Part shown: piece after piece, positions 43,337 through 53,393 of the stretch
How positions within the stretch are numbered: position 1 is the first letter of the stretch
Layout of the letters: every line of letters starts with the position of its first letter
Assembly: GCA_013349825.1 (NCBI GenBank)
Contig: DUYW01000001.1
Coordinates: 1 to 57,863 of the forward strand
DNA: 57,863 nucleotides
Reading direction: 5' to 3'
DNA from: Gammaproteobacteria bacterium
Lineage (GTDB): Bacteria > Pseudomonadota > Gammaproteobacteria > GCF-002020875
Position numbers and translations under genes: made by a program
Notes under the pieces: model-generated
Seen by the model: only the letters and a program-made list of their open reading frames with translations
Database searches by the model: none
What the model was told of the DNA's origin: nothing

Positions 43337-44722
43337 TTAACGTGAGACGTGAAGCAGGTGAAGACCTTTCAACATATTGAGTGCCTCATAGAGCATAAAG
43401 TCCTTCTCTGCCAAACTATTGATCTCTGACTCTTTGTCTTTAGTCTCTTGCTCATTAGCCTCTTTCTCTGTTGAACTTGTCTCTTTGCTATCTTCACTCT
43501 CCTCTTTTTCTTCAGCCTCTTTCTCCTCCGCATCACCACTCAGGTGACCGGTGAGATTACGCTCAGAGACACGGTGGTTGCCCTCTCCTTTCTCTCTCTT
43601 CTCCAGCTTCAGATTAGTCAGCTCAATATCAGGCTTCACACCCTCTGCCTGAATGGAGCGACCCGAAGGGGTAAAGTAGCGTGCCGTTGTCAGCTTCAGT
43701 GCCGCACCATCACGCATCGGCATAATGGTCTGAACCGAGCCTTTACCAAAGGTCTGCGAACCCATAATCACCGCACGTTTATGGTCTTGCAGTGCGCCCG
43801 AAACAATCTCAGAAGCTGAGGCAGAGCCATTATTGACCAATACCACCAGTGGAGCACCGTTCAACAGGTCCTCACCACCCGCTTTAAATTTTTGTGATGA
43901 GTCGTCAACACGACCATCGGTATAGACCACCAATCCATCTGTCAGAAAAGCATCCGACACATTAACAGCGGCACTCAATACACCTCCCGGATTATTACGC
44001 AGGTCCAGTACCATCCCTTTCAGGTTCTCACCCTCATTCTCATCAATCAGGGTATCGATATTGGCCTCCAGATTCTCTCCGGTATGCATCTGGAACTGGC
44101 TGATACGCACATAGCCAAAACCATCCTCCAACATCCGACTCTTTACACTGCGAATACGAATCACGTCACGGATAATCGTTACCGTTAACGCCTGGTCCTC
44201 TCCCTTGCGTACCACCGTTAACTTAATTTTGGTCCCTACCTTGCCGCGCATCATCTTCACCGCATCATTGAGTGTCATCCCCTGTACCGCAGTACCATCA
44301 ATACGGATAATCAGGTCACCTGCCTGCATTCCTGCACGCGATGCCGGAGTATCATCAATCGGGGAGATCACCTTCACAAAACCATCTTCCATTCCCACTT
44401 CAATACCGAGTCCACCAAACTCCCCCTTGGTGCTCACTTGCAGCTCGTTATGTGCCTCCGGTAACAGATAGGCTGAATGAGGGTCGAGGCTACTCACCAT
44501 CCCCTGAATGGCGCTATTGAGCAGATCCTTGCCTTCAACATCTTCTACATACTTCTTTTTGATCTCACTATAGACCTGACTGAATGCTCTCAGCTCATCC
44601 AGAGGCAGAGGAATTGCCTGCCCCTCCTCCTGTTTAGCAAAAACAGTGCGTTCCACAGCCAGAGAGAGACCGAGCAGCAGCCCGATCAATAGAATCATTA
44701 CATCACGCATTTTGGTTTTCAT
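43337..44722 (-). CDS. ctpA: carboxy-terminal processing peptidase (S41), acidic tail
   Basis: Periplasmic serine protease that trims C-termini of envelope proteins and peptidoglycan enzymes. A signal or anchor helix (MILLIGLLLGLSLA) is followed by a PDZ domain (GIEVGMEDGFVKVISPIDDT, GDLIIRIDGTAV) and the S41 core with the Ser in GSASASEIVSGAL and Lys in GSQTFGKGSVQT. Residues about 370-461 are an unusual Glu/Lys/Ser-rich low-complexity insert (EEKEAEEKEESED) before a final helix. It lies in the operon between anmK and yajL, with a 30-base gap before it. Confidence 0.95.
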   Translation of the reverse strand: MKTKMRDVMILLIGLLLGLSLAVERTVFAKQEEGQAIPLPLDELRAFSQVYSEIKKKYVEDVEGKDLLNSAIQGMVSSLDPHSAYLLPEAHNELQVSTKGEFGGLGIEVGMEDGFVKVISPIDDTPASRAGMQAGDLIIRIDGTAVQGMTLNDAVKMMRGKVGTKIKLTVVRKGEDQALTVTIIRDVIRIRSVKSRMLEDGFGYVRISQFQMHTGENLEANIDTLIDENEGENLKGMVLDLRNNPGGVLSAAVNVSDAFLTDGLVVYTDGRVDDSSQKFKAGGEDLLNGAPLVVLVNNGSASASEIVSGALQDHKRAVIMGSQTFGKGSVQTIMPMRDGAALKLTTARYFTPSGRSIQAEGVKPDIELTNLKLEKREKGEGNHRVSERNLTGHLSGDAEEKEAEEKEESEDSKETSSTEKEANEQETKDKESEINSLAEKDFMLYEALNMLKGLHLLHVSR

Positions 44723-44752
44723 CTGAATCCCTACACCTAATCGTTTTAGAAC

Positions 44753-45958
44753 TTATAAGACACCTGAGCGGTGTGTTGCACTACACTCTTGCGATTCTAC
44801 AGGAAAAATTGCACCCAGTATGACCGATTGATTGGCCCCGGTGACCGAAGGAATATTTCCATGCAGTCTGTGCAAAGTTTGGCGTGCCAACCAGGCAAAG
44901 GCCATCGCCTCAACCCAATCCGGGTCTGCTCCAATCGCTTCGGTGGTATTTACATTCCAGCCAGGAAGATAGTGGTTAACTCTCTGTAATAAAAAGCCAT
45001 TATGAGCACCACCCCCACAGACCCAACACGCTTTGGTAGTACCACTATAGTGCCTTAAGGCATCCGCAATGGTAACTGCGGTTAACTCAGTCAATGTAGC
45101 CGCGACATCATACGGAGAGAGCCTCTGCTGATGCTCACCTCGTGAGAAGGAGAGTGCTTCCAGCATCTCACTGACCCAAGCTGCATTAAAACGTTCACGC
45201 CCGGTACTCTTGGGAGGGGGTTGTGAGAAAAAAGGGTCCGATAACATCTGCTCTAATAGTGGCTGATAAACCACTCCCCGGCTGGCTAACTTACCGCCCC
45301 GGTCCATCGGTTCACCCCATTGTGCCAAAGCCCAACCATCGATCAGCACATTACCGGGACCGGTATCAAAGCCGATTACAGCCTCTTCTCCGCTCTCTGG
45401 AAGTAGCGTCACATTCGCCATTCCACCCACGTTGAGTACCACTCCGCCCCGGTCATGCAATAACCAGTGATGGTAAGCCGGAACCAGCGGTGCCCCCTGC
45501 CCCCCAACAGCGAGATCTCTTCGACGAAAATCAGCCACCGTGGTAATGCCACTGCGCTGAGCAATCACGTTGGGGTCTCCAATCTGCAGGGTAAACGGGG
45601 TCACTGCTTCAGGCTCATGTCGCACAGTCTGCCCATGGCTGCCAATGGCCACAATTTCACAAGCCTCAAGACCCGCCTGCTCAACCACCTGACAGGCTGC
45701 TTCAGCAAACAGCTCCGCCAACTCAACATCCAGTTGACCCAAACGCTCAATCTCATTCTCACCCTGCTGACAGAGAGCCAAAATACGCTGTTTAACCGGC
45801 TCAGTGATCGGCAGTGCCACTGCCGCACAACATCGGGGGGGGAAGGAGGCAAAATCGACTACAACGGCATCTATTCCGTCCAAACTGGTTCCAGACATTA
45901 AGCCCACCCAATATTCAGCCACCGACTGTGCCTCTGTTGATGATACATTGGATGCCAT
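44753..45958 (-). CDS. anmK: anhydro-N-acetylmuramic acid kinase
   Basis: Peptidoglycan-recycling enzyme that opens and phosphorylates 1,6-anhydro-MurNAc. The 401 residues include GLMSGTSLDGIDAV (phosphate loop), GSHGQTVRH, the catalytic region DFRRRDLAVGGQGAPLVP, NVGGMANVTLLP, GFDTGPGNVLID and WVCGGGAHN. The ATG directly abuts the stop of the histidine kinase (TGAATG), so translation is probably coupled. With the M23 peptidase at the head of the operon it gives the cluster a cell-wall turnover theme. Confidence 0.96.
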   Translation of the reverse strand: MASNVSSTEAQSVAEYWVGLMSGTSLDGIDAVVVDFASFPPRCCAAVALPITEPVKQRILALCQQGENEIERLGQLDVELAELFAEAACQVVEQAGLEACEIVAIGSHGQTVRHEPEAVTPFTLQIGDPNVIAQRSGITTVADFRRRDLAVGGQGAPLVPAYHHWLLHDRGGVVLNVGGMANVTLLPESGEEAVIGFDTGPGNVLIDGWALAQWGEPMDRGGKLASRGVVYQPLLEQMLSDPFFSQPPPKSTGRERFNAAWVSEMLEALSFSRGEHQQRLSPYDVAATLTELTAVTIADALRHYSGTTKACWVCGGGAHNGFLLQRVNHYLPGWNVNTTEAIGADPDWVEAMAFAWLARQTLHRLHGNIPSVTGANQSVILGAIFPVESQECSATHRSGVL

Positions 45959-48900
45959 TCAAAAATGGTTCTCATCACTCAGTCTGTAAGGCAGTTTAAT
46001 GACCATCTCCATCCCCTGGTGCAAACCCTCACTGTTCGCTGTCAAACTTCCACCAATACTGTTCACAAAATTTGCTGCCGAATGCAGACCATAACCACTG
46101 CCTTGTAACTTGGTTGTGTAGCGTGGCTTGAACAGACGCTCCATCGCCTCAGGGGCATGACCACAGCCATTATCACCAATCAACATCATTAAAAACCCAC
46201 TTTCATCCGATGGCTCCATCGAGAGGGTAATCTCCCCCTTTAGCTCTGCGTTGCTATGAAGCTCCTCGCTAATTGCTTCAACGCTGTTCTTCAACAGGTT
46301 CAGCAGCTGCTGCATCAGAGGATTTCGAGGAAGAAACAGCTCCTGTTGTGCCGGAGGCAACCTCATTGTTATCTGGAATCGAATCGTTCCGATACGATCT
46401 CCCAGCAAGTGCAAGGTATCATCCACCATCAACTGCAGATTAAATTCACTGGCATGCTGGGTAACACTGGTTTTACTCTTCTGTATGGTAATGATTTCGC
46501 GAATATGGTGAATTGTTGACTCCAGTTTTGCCAATGCACCCTGTCCACCTCGCTCGACCTCTCCCGCAACCTTCCCTAACATCTGTGCTGACTGGGTCAA
46601 CAACAGAGTTGTGTCTGCCAGTTTCTCTTGAAGCTGGGGTGCCGCAGTCTCTTCTGCTTTTATCGTACTCAGCTGTTGTGCAAAATCGCTTTGTGCCTGT
46701 TGAAGCTGGGTGACTAACTTACCCACATTAGCCAGCTGGGAGAGGTTACCGTTCATCCCGGTGACTGCATTGCCGATATTGTGAATGACCGAAGCGCCTA
46801 AATCTGCGATCCCTGCCTGAAAGGCTACATACTGCTCTTTCTGTTCGGCTCGAATACGCTCTCGCAGGTCATTCACCACCAGCACCGCACCCACCGCTTC
46901 ACCCCCAATACTATTCAATGCAGTGCTACTGACCTGTACCGGTATTTTTTTCCCACTCTGATGGTTCAAGGTACACTGCCGGGTGACCACCTGTCCTTCC
47001 AGCAGTTGTCCAAAGTGACTCTGCTCAAACAGTAGCTGCTGGCGCCGATTCGTATGCTCATTCAGTAACAGTATTATCCACTGCTCCTGTTGCAGCTTGA
47101 TTGGAACCAAGCCTACTTCAACTTGCTTAACCTGCTTCTCCCGAGTATAGAGTGAGAACGTACGCTCACTCCCCATCTTAAGTAATTTCGGATCTCTATA
47201 GTAGGCTCTAACCATCTCAGCATGACTCTGTCGAAAGTCCGGTGGGATCAGCTGTTCAAATGACTCCCCGACCAACTGCTCGGCACTCCAATCCGACAAC
47301 CACTCCATCTGACTATTCATTGCCACAACACGGCCATGAGGGTCAACCACCATCGAAGCAATTTGTGTCTCCTCACACAACGCCTCCAGCGCACTCTGAT
47401 CCTGAATCAAATTGTGGAGCTGATCAACCACACTCAACAAGCTATCCAACGCTCCTAAATCATTGGCACCTTCCAGAAACTCTTTCCAGTCCCTGCCAAC
47501 CATTTGCTCACTGCTAAAGCCGGATAACCCCAACCACTTGGGGTTTACCCGCTCAATCTTACCTGCCAGGTCAGTTACAATGAGTCCCTGATCCATAGAA
47601 CCCAAAATCTGATCCATCTCACTGTATTGCGCAGAAAGCTTCTCGGCATTCTCCTTGAGCATCAGGATTGAACCATTGATCCCCTGTTTCAATTGGTCCA
47701 GATCTCCTTGGAAGGCCTCTTCAATCGTGCAGCTATAGTCACCTACAGCAACACCATGGCTGACCCGAATAGCGCCCTGGATGGCTTGCTGTTGTAGCTG
47801 AAACAGCTCGTTCAACGCGGTTCCCATCCGTCCGATCTCATCCTTACTCTCTATCTCAATACGGATGGACAGATCTCCACTCTCACGGATACGGTCAATA
47901 GTTACAACACTCTGTTGAATTCTGCGATGTAAATGGTGCCCCAAATAGAGTGCAACCAGTGCTGACATAAGAATAATCAACAGCTTTGTAGAAAAATCGA
48001 AAAGATAACTCCAGCGGGCGTTGCGCGACTCTATCTCTACCTGATCTCTCAAACTGCTTTGAATAATCTCTGTCGCCTGCTTGAGCCGTTCAATACGAAG
48101 CGTTGCACTCTGAAACCAGCCATTTGAATCAACACCGGAGTGGAGAATCTGCTGGTCCAGCACCTCCAAAGCCTCCAGAGCAGATGAGTCATCTACCTGT
48201 ACCATCTGATCAATCTCAGCTGACGAAACACCTGATTTCAGCATCGAAACAACCTTCTCCACTTTTTTCTGATAGTCATCCAATGTCTCTTCAACTTTAG
48301 AGAGTGCCTCCAGCTCAACCTCGGTGACACCTTCCAGTTTCCAGTAGGAGTCGATGATGCTTTGTGCCTGCTGGTGTAGTTGAGCGATCTCTGCTTCCAA
48401 CAAGGTATCACTACGGAGCACCCTGTTTTTGAACAGATGGATCATCCCTCCATAGCCTATTAATGCACGTAACCGACTCATCACCTCCAGCTTCTCCATG
48501 CGCACCAGAAAGAGCTCCCGGTAATGCGAAACCTCGTCAATAACGGCCCCCTCCATCAACTGGTTCAGAGTATTGCGCTGTTTCTGTGTCGCATTACGCA
48601 TGAAGCTTCGAAGGTGGTTCTCCTGGTCCTGAATCAGAAAGTTGGCCTCTGCCGTCAAACGGGGAGCCAGCTCACCCATGGAAAATATTCGAGTCAATAC
48701 TGCCCGCTCTTGTCCCGCCCGCTCTTTAATCCACAAGAGTGCTGAAACCACACGAAGCTGTCGCTCCATATCCCCATCACGCACCTTTTGAATCACCTCT
48801 TGAACCAGATGAAGTCCATTACTGTTGATAAATGAGTAGTAATCATAGACCTCCATTGCTTGACGTGTCCCTGAATCGGCTTGATCCAATTGCTGGCGAA

Positions 48901-49306
48901 CCGTGCTTAAACGGGAGAGCGCAAGATCAAAGTCTGACAAAATTTGTTGGACAGTTGGGTCCTTGATTGACAGCTCCAACTGCTTTTGGATCGAGTGAAA
49001 ACGATCTCTCTGTAGATCAATTTTTTCACGATAATTCAACAGTACACGATTTATTTCTACCCGCTCACCACTCAACATTGCGATACTGAGCCCACGCTCA
49101 ATCGCCAACGAGTAGATCAAATCACCCAACTCTGTGATCCAGTTGACCACCTCGATAGAGATCACCACCTCTTCCAGGTCACGGCTCTCACGCTGTAGAT
49201 TATCCACCAGTACAGCACCCAGTGAGACCAAGGGGATAAAGAGCATCAAACCAACCTTCACCGAGATCGTGAGATTATTGATGATGTTCAGGAGTTTTCT
49301 TATCAT
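45959..49306 (-). CDS. NIT-HAMP-PAS-PAS sensor histidine kinase with HNIGN H-box
   Basis: 1115 residues. Membrane helix (about 13-35), periplasmic NIT nitrate/nitrite-sensing-type domain (LIYSLAIERGLSIAMLSG and LLWIKERAGQERAVL), second helix (about 439-455), HAMP (DEIGRMGTALNELF), PAS near 565 (MDQGLIVTDLAGKIERVN), PAS near 642 (MVVDPHGRVVAMN), a third PAS-like stretch, then kinase core. The phosphorylation box reads SVIHNIGNAVTGMNGNL: His is followed by Asn, not Glu/Asp. N-box NLLKNSVEAI, G1 DNGCG and G2 GSGYGLHSA are present. It overlaps glnE by four bases, abuts anmK, and has no response regulator next to it. Confidence 0.93.
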   Translation of the reverse strand: MIRKLLNIINNLTISVKVGLMLFIPLVSLGAVLVDNLQRESRDLEEVVISIEVVNWITELGDLIYSLAIERGLSIAMLSGERVEINRVLLNYREKIDLQRDRFHSIQKQLELSIKDPTVQQILSDFDLALSRLSTVRQQLDQADSGTRQAMEVYDYYSFINSNGLHLVQEVIQKVRDGDMERQLRVVSALLWIKERAGQERAVLTRIFSMGELAPRLTAEANFLIQDQENHLRSFMRNATQKQRNTLNQLMEGAVIDEVSHYRELFLVRMEKLEVMSRLRALIGYGGMIHLFKNRVLRSDTLLEAEIAQLHQQAQSIIDSYWKLEGVTEVELEALSKVEETLDDYQKKVEKVVSMLKSGVSSAEIDQMVQVDDSSALEALEVLDQQILHSGVDSNGWFQSATLRIERLKQATEIIQSSLRDQVEIESRNARWSYLFDFSTKLLIILMSALVALYLGHHLHRRIQQSVVTIDRIRESGDLSIRIEIESKDEIGRMGTALNELFQLQQQAIQGAIRVSHGVAVGDYSCTIEEAFQGDLDQLKQGINGSILMLKENAEKLSAQYSEMDQILGSMDQGLIVTDLAGKIERVNPKWLGLSGFSSEQMVGRDWKEFLEGANDLGALDSLLSVVDQLHNLIQDQSALEALCEETQIASMVVDPHGRVVAMNSQMEWLSDWSAEQLVGESFEQLIPPDFRQSHAEMVRAYYRDPKLLKMGSERTFSLYTREKQVKQVEVGLVPIKLQQEQWIILLLNEHTNRRQQLLFEQSHFGQLLEGQVVTRQCTLNHQSGKKIPVQVSSTALNSIGGEAVGAVLVVNDLRERIRAEQKEQYVAFQAGIADLGASVIHNIGNAVTGMNGNLSQLANVGKLVTQLQQAQSDFAQQLSTIKAEETAAPQLQEKLADTTLLLTQSAQMLGKVAGEVERGGQGALAKLESTIHHIREIITIQKSKTSVTQHASEFNLQLMVDDTLHLLGDRIGTIRFQITMRLPPAQQELFLPRNPLMQQLLNLLKNSVEAISEELHSNAELKGEITLSMEPSDESGFLMMLIGDNGCGHAPEAMERLFKPRYTTKLQGSGYGLHSAANFVNSIGGSLTANSEGLHQGMEMVIKLPYRLSDENHF

Positions 49307-52065
49307 GCCGGCAAAGTAAACATCAACCTGTGCCAGAGATCACTGACCTGCTTACGTTCTGTCACAAATTCCTCATCATTGACAACGGCCTTACGATTCT
49401 CCAGAAAGAGATGATAGGCTCGGCGACGGTAACCCAAGTAGTGTTGTTTCAATAGAGTGGCTTCGCCAGCTTCTAACCGTTGCTCCAGTGCCAACTGCTC
49501 CAGCAGACGGATATTGTCACTCCACTGCAGCAGGCCCGGGTATTGGTGCGCCCAACGTAATACCAGAAACTGCACTATAAATTCGATATCAACAATACCC
49601 CCCTCCATCTGTTTGAGATGAATCTCTCCTTCTCTGCAGTGGCCCAACGATTCGCGCATCTTTTCTCGCATCTCACACACATCACTGCGTAACTTCTCTG
49701 CATCACGTTGTTTGGAGAGTATCTCACGGCGCACCTGCTCAAACTGCTCCGTCGCCTCTCTGCCACCAAATACCACACGGGCACGTACCAGTGCCTGGTG
49801 CTCCCAGGTCCATGCCTCCTCCTGTTGATAGCTACGAAAACCCTGAAGGTCCGCAACCAACAGTCCTGAGTTTCCATTGGGGCGCAGACGAGAGTCAATT
49901 TCATAGAGTCGCCCACTGAGTGTCCGTGTACTCATCAGATGGATCATCCGCTGTCCAAGACGAATATAGAACTCCCTGCGACTCACCGGTGCCTGCTTGC
50001 GGCTGAATGGTGCATCCGGGTCACCATTATGGAGAAAGACAAGATCAAGATCTGAGCCATAACCCAACTCTAACCCTCCCATCTTGCCATAACCAATCAC
50101 CACAAAACCGGGTTCACCCGTCTGTTCAGAACGTTTTCTTGGTTGCCCCAAACGGTGGGTAATCTCCTGCCAGGAGAGACGAAAAGTGTGATCCACCAAT
50201 GCCTCTGCAACCCAGGTGAGTGCATCACTCACTTTCATCACCGGCAGTTGGTCCAGCACATCGGCAGCAGCCACCTTTAACAAATTGCGGCGTTGAAACT
50301 GGCGCATCAACTCCATCTGCTGTTCAAGATCATCCTCCTCTGCACGCTTTGCCACCAACTGCAACTCTGCCAGCAATGAATCCACACCACTCGGCATGGT
50401 AATGTTGCGGCTATCCATCAAATCTTCCAGCAGCATCGGCATCTGCGCCAACTGATCTGCAATCCACCCACTTCGCTGCAGCAGCGTCAACAGATGATCC
50501 AGTGCATGGCCATTCTCTGCCAACAAGGAGAAGTAGACAGAGCGACGACCAATCGCCTCAATCAGCCGTACCCCCCGTAACAGGCTCTGGTCCGGTTCCG
50601 CTTGCTGACTGGCTGACTCAATCAGCAGAGGCATCAGTCGATCCAATCGGACACGCCCCTCTCGGCTCATCGACTGAATCGAAGAAACCTCTAACAGCTG
50701 TTGAAGTGTCTCAAATACTCTCTGTTGATCTTCAAAACCCTCAACAACAACACTACATTCATCATCACTCAGCCCCTCCCAGAGCTGCTGTGCAACAGAT
50801 GCACTCTCCGTCTCTTCATCGAGAGCAAAGAGCTGCTCAAACTGCAACTCCACCTGTCTGCGGTGCTCATCCAGCTGCGCCTTGAAGAGGTCCCATGCGC
50901 CATAGCCCATCGACTCTGCAAGCAGTTGTCGTTGTTCATATTGGGCAGGAAGGCGCTGTGTCTGGCGATCCTCATACTCCTGAATCCGGTGCTCCGTATT
51001 GCGCAGAAAGAGATAGGCCTCTGTCAGCTTTTGATGCTGTTGCCCGGTCAACTCCCCACGCTGTTTCAGCAGTGGCAGTACACGCAACAGAGGGCGAATC
51101 TGTAACTCCGGTTCTGCACCACCACGCACCAACTGAAAAGCCTGACCGATAAATTCAATCTCACGAATACCGCCCGGCCCCAGTTTGACATCATCAGACA
51201 TCCCCTTCTTGCGCACCTGCCGTGCAATCATCTGCTTCATCTCACGCAGTGACTCAAAGGCGCTATAGTCAAAGTAGCGACGATAGATAAAGGGACGCAA
51301 AATCGAAAGCAACTGCTCTCCGGCAGCACTATCACCAGCAACCACCCGCCCCTTGATCCAGGCGTAACGCTCCCAGCTACGCCCATGAATCTGATAGTAG
51401 TCCTCCATTGCATCAAATGAGGATGCCAGCGCACCACTCTCACCAAAGGGGCGCAGTCGCATATCTACACGAAACACAAAACCATCTGCACGGTTGGCAC
51501 CAATGGCACGAATCAAGCGCCGTCCCAGATTGGTGAAAAATTCATAATTACTGATCCAGGGCTTCACCCCTCGGGTCTCCCCCTCTTCAGGGTAAGCGAA
51601 GATCAGATCAATATCAGAAGAGAAGTTGAGCTCTCGCGCCCCCAACTTACCCATCGCAACCACCACCATCTGCTGCGGTTTTCTACTCTGTTCCCCTTTG
51701 GGGGTTCCCTCTTCCCGACACTGCCATCGATAGAGTAGATCCAGCGTTTCAGAGAGTGTTACGTCAGCCAGCGCTGAGAGTTCTGCAACCGTCGTATGGT
51801 AATCACCCCATCCTGCAAGGTCTCGTAGCGCAATACGCACCATCTCTTGCCGTCTGAAACTGCGCAAAATTGTGGCCAATTCTGAATCACTGTTGACCCC
51901 TTTCAAGCGGCTGCTCAGGATCTGACGGTAGCTGGCCTCAGTGGTAACTTGCTGTAATCGCTCCTCCTCGATCAGACGATCCAGGAGCGACGCATCCTGC
52001 TGGCAACTCTGCTCGATAAAGGGGCTGAACCTGAAGAGTGCCTCAATTTCAGCACGTTTTAGCAT
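49303..52065 (-). CDS. glnE: glutamine synthetase adenylyltransferase/adenylyl-removing enzyme
   Basis: Adds and removes AMP on the regulatory tyrosine of glutamine synthetase under control of PII and glutamine. The 920 residues contain two nucleotidyltransferase domains: NFSSDIDLIFAYPE in the N-terminal (deadenylylating) half and LGYGSDLDLVFLHNGD in the C-terminal (adenylylating) half, with FRVDMRLRPFG and DSRLRPNGNSGLL. Its target glnA, 4 kb away, keeps the acceptor Tyr. It abuts the M23 gene stop (TAGATG) and overlaps the kinase start. Confidence 0.97.
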   Translation of the reverse strand: MLKRAEIEALFRFSPFIEQSCQQDASLLDRLIEEERLQQVTTEASYRQILSSRLKGVNSDSELATILRSFRRQEMVRIALRDLAGWGDYHTTVAELSALADVTLSETLDLLYRWQCREEGTPKGEQSRKPQQMVVVAMGKLGARELNFSSDIDLIFAYPEEGETRGVKPWISNYEFFTNLGRRLIRAIGANRADGFVFRVDMRLRPFGESGALASSFDAMEDYYQIHGRSWERYAWIKGRVVAGDSAAGEQLLSILRPFIYRRYFDYSAFESLREMKQMIARQVRKKGMSDDVKLGPGGIREIEFIGQAFQLVRGGAEPELQIRPLLRVLPLLKQRGELTGQQHQKLTEAYLFLRNTEHRIQEYEDRQTQRLPAQYEQRQLLAESMGYGAWDLFKAQLDEHRRQVELQFEQLFALDEETESASVAQQLWEGLSDDECSVVVEGFEDQQRVFETLQQLLEVSSIQSMSREGRVRLDRLMPLLIESASQQAEPDQSLLRGVRLIEAIGRRSVYFSLLAENGHALDHLLTLLQRSGWIADQLAQMPMLLEDLMDSRNITMPSGVDSLLAELQLVAKRAEEDDLEQQMELMRQFQRRNLLKVAAADVLDQLPVMKVSDALTWVAEALVDHTFRLSWQEITHRLGQPRKRSEQTGEPGFVVIGYGKMGGLELGYGSDLDLVFLHNGDPDAPFSRKQAPVSRREFYIRLGQRMIHLMSTRTLSGRLYEIDSRLRPNGNSGLLVADLQGFRSYQQEEAWTWEHQALVRARVVFGGREATEQFEQVRREILSKQRDAEKLRSDVCEMREKMRESLGHCREGEIHLKQMEGGIVDIEFIVQFLVLRWAHQYPGLLQWSDNIRLLEQLALEQRLEAGEATLLKQHYLGYRRRAYHLFLENRKAVVNDEEFVTERKQVSDLWHRLMFTLPA

Positions 52066-53193
52066 CTACTTTGCCCAGGCTAGCTGCTGATTCTGCCGAG
52101 TTAAAAGCGCCCTGCGCAGTGCAATCGTAGACTGATAGAAGTGTTTGCGCTCATCGGTTGTCACCTTGCGCTTCTGCGGCAGAGCCACCTTCATCGCATC
52201 TCGGTACTCACCATCTTCACGAAACTCATAGTGGAGATGTGGGCCGGTTGAGAGTCCGGTACTCCCTACATAACCGATCACCTGACCCTGTTGGACAGGG
52301 GTTCCCGGTTTCAAACCACGCGCAAAGCGAGACAGATGTGCGTAAACCGTGGTGTATTTTCCACCCTGGTGTGCCAGAAAGATCACATTGCCATAACCAC
52401 TCTGCTGTTCTCGTATCTCTACCACACCATCCGCCGTTGCCATTACCCGCGTACCCGTCTTGGCCTTAAAGTCTGTGCCCCGATGAGGTCGATAGGTCTT
52501 TAACACCGGATGGTAACGACTCAAGGTAAAGTGTGAACTCACCTTGGCATTTTTCAATGGAGTCCTCGAAAAGTCAGTTCCCACCGGCTCCCCCCTGCCA
52601 CTATAAAAGCGGGTAACTCCTCGGCGATCCGTATGGCGAATGAGCTTTACCGGAGAGCCACGACGCTCCAGCTCGGCGGCCAGTACCGTGCCACGCTCCA
52701 GTGTCCCATCCTTTCCAGGCTGAATAATCGCAGTAAAACGGTCTCCTCTGCGTAGATCTCTACGAAAATTAACCTGTTCTGCAAACAGTGACTCCAGACG
52801 CTGCACTTGACCCGAAGGGATACCTGCAGAGCGCGCTGACTGAGAAAAGGTTCTGTTGATTTTACCCGTTTTAACAACCCAGTTACGACCACCCGCCCTC
52901 TTGGAGGATTGAGTTTTAGTAAGTTTCGTGCCGCTCTTGACCACCTGAGCTGTAGAAGCCCTGTTGATGGTCTGTGCTGTGGGAGCCACGGCAACGGCTA
53001 ACTGTTTTTTGTTACGCTGAGGGGGCTGGCTTACCGTCTGCTTGATCTTGCGCTCTTGTTTGAGCAGAAAACCATTGAACTTAGAGACGTTGTGAAGCCC
53101 ACAGCCACTCACCAGCGCGCCCATAACCGTTATTAAGGCTACAGTCCTCAGTTTACCCCGCAATTGTAGTCGAGTATTTTTTCCCGCCGACAA
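52066..53193 (-). CDS. M23 peptidoglycan endopeptidase lipoprotein
   Basis: Zinc endopeptidase that cuts peptidoglycan cross-links, or an EnvC-like activator. N-terminal signal LITVMGALVSGC ends in a lipobox, so Cys31 is probably lipidated. A basic linker leads to an OapA-like segment and the LytM/M23 domain with HRGTDFKAKTGTRV (HxxxD), GYGNVIFLAHQ, TVYAHLSRFA and GPHLHYEFR: all four zinc/catalytic residues are present, so it should be active. 375 residues. The start is TTG with GGAGAG seven bases before it. First gene of the eight-gene operon ending with the SPOR protein. Confidence 0.92.
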   Translation of the reverse strand: MSAGKNTRLQLRGKLRTVALITVMGALVSGCGLHNVSKFNGFLLKQERKIKQTVSQPPQRNKKQLAVAVAPTAQTINRASTAQVVKSGTKLTKTQSSKRAGGRNWVVKTGKINRTFSQSARSAGIPSGQVQRLESLFAEQVNFRRDLRRGDRFTAIIQPGKDGTLERGTVLAAELERRGSPVKLIRHTDRRGVTRFYSGRGEPVGTDFSRTPLKNAKVSSHFTLSRYHPVLKTYRPHRGTDFKAKTGTRVMATADGVVEIREQQSGYGNVIFLAHQGGKYTTVYAHLSRFARGLKPGTPVQQGQVIGYVGSTGLSTGPHLHYEFREDGEYRDAMKVALPQKRKVTTDERKHFYQSTIALRRALLTRQNQQLAWAK

Positions 53194-53393
53194 GAGTGCT
53201 CTCCGTCAATCTGCTTCAAATTACCGCTTCAAATCATATATGGGTAGCTCTGAACAGGCCATGCACAATTGCCTCACGCCCATAGCGCCCATAGAATCTG
53301 CATAGTGTACCATGTAACCGATTGAACGCTATACAACAGATCTGTAATTCGCTCGCAGAACGGCTACAGACACGGCTCCACCGTTGAGGGTGG
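53194..53393. other. spacer between ntrC and the M23 operon
   Basis: 200 bases. The minus strand should hold the promoter of the M23-glnE operon, but no clear -35/-10 pair was found. A CCACC/GGTGG stem lies right after the ntrC stop. Bases 53243-53289 resemble bases 62-108 of the window (35 of 47 identical, opposite strand), with two CTATGGGCG units in tandem at the left edge. Confidence 0.4.
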
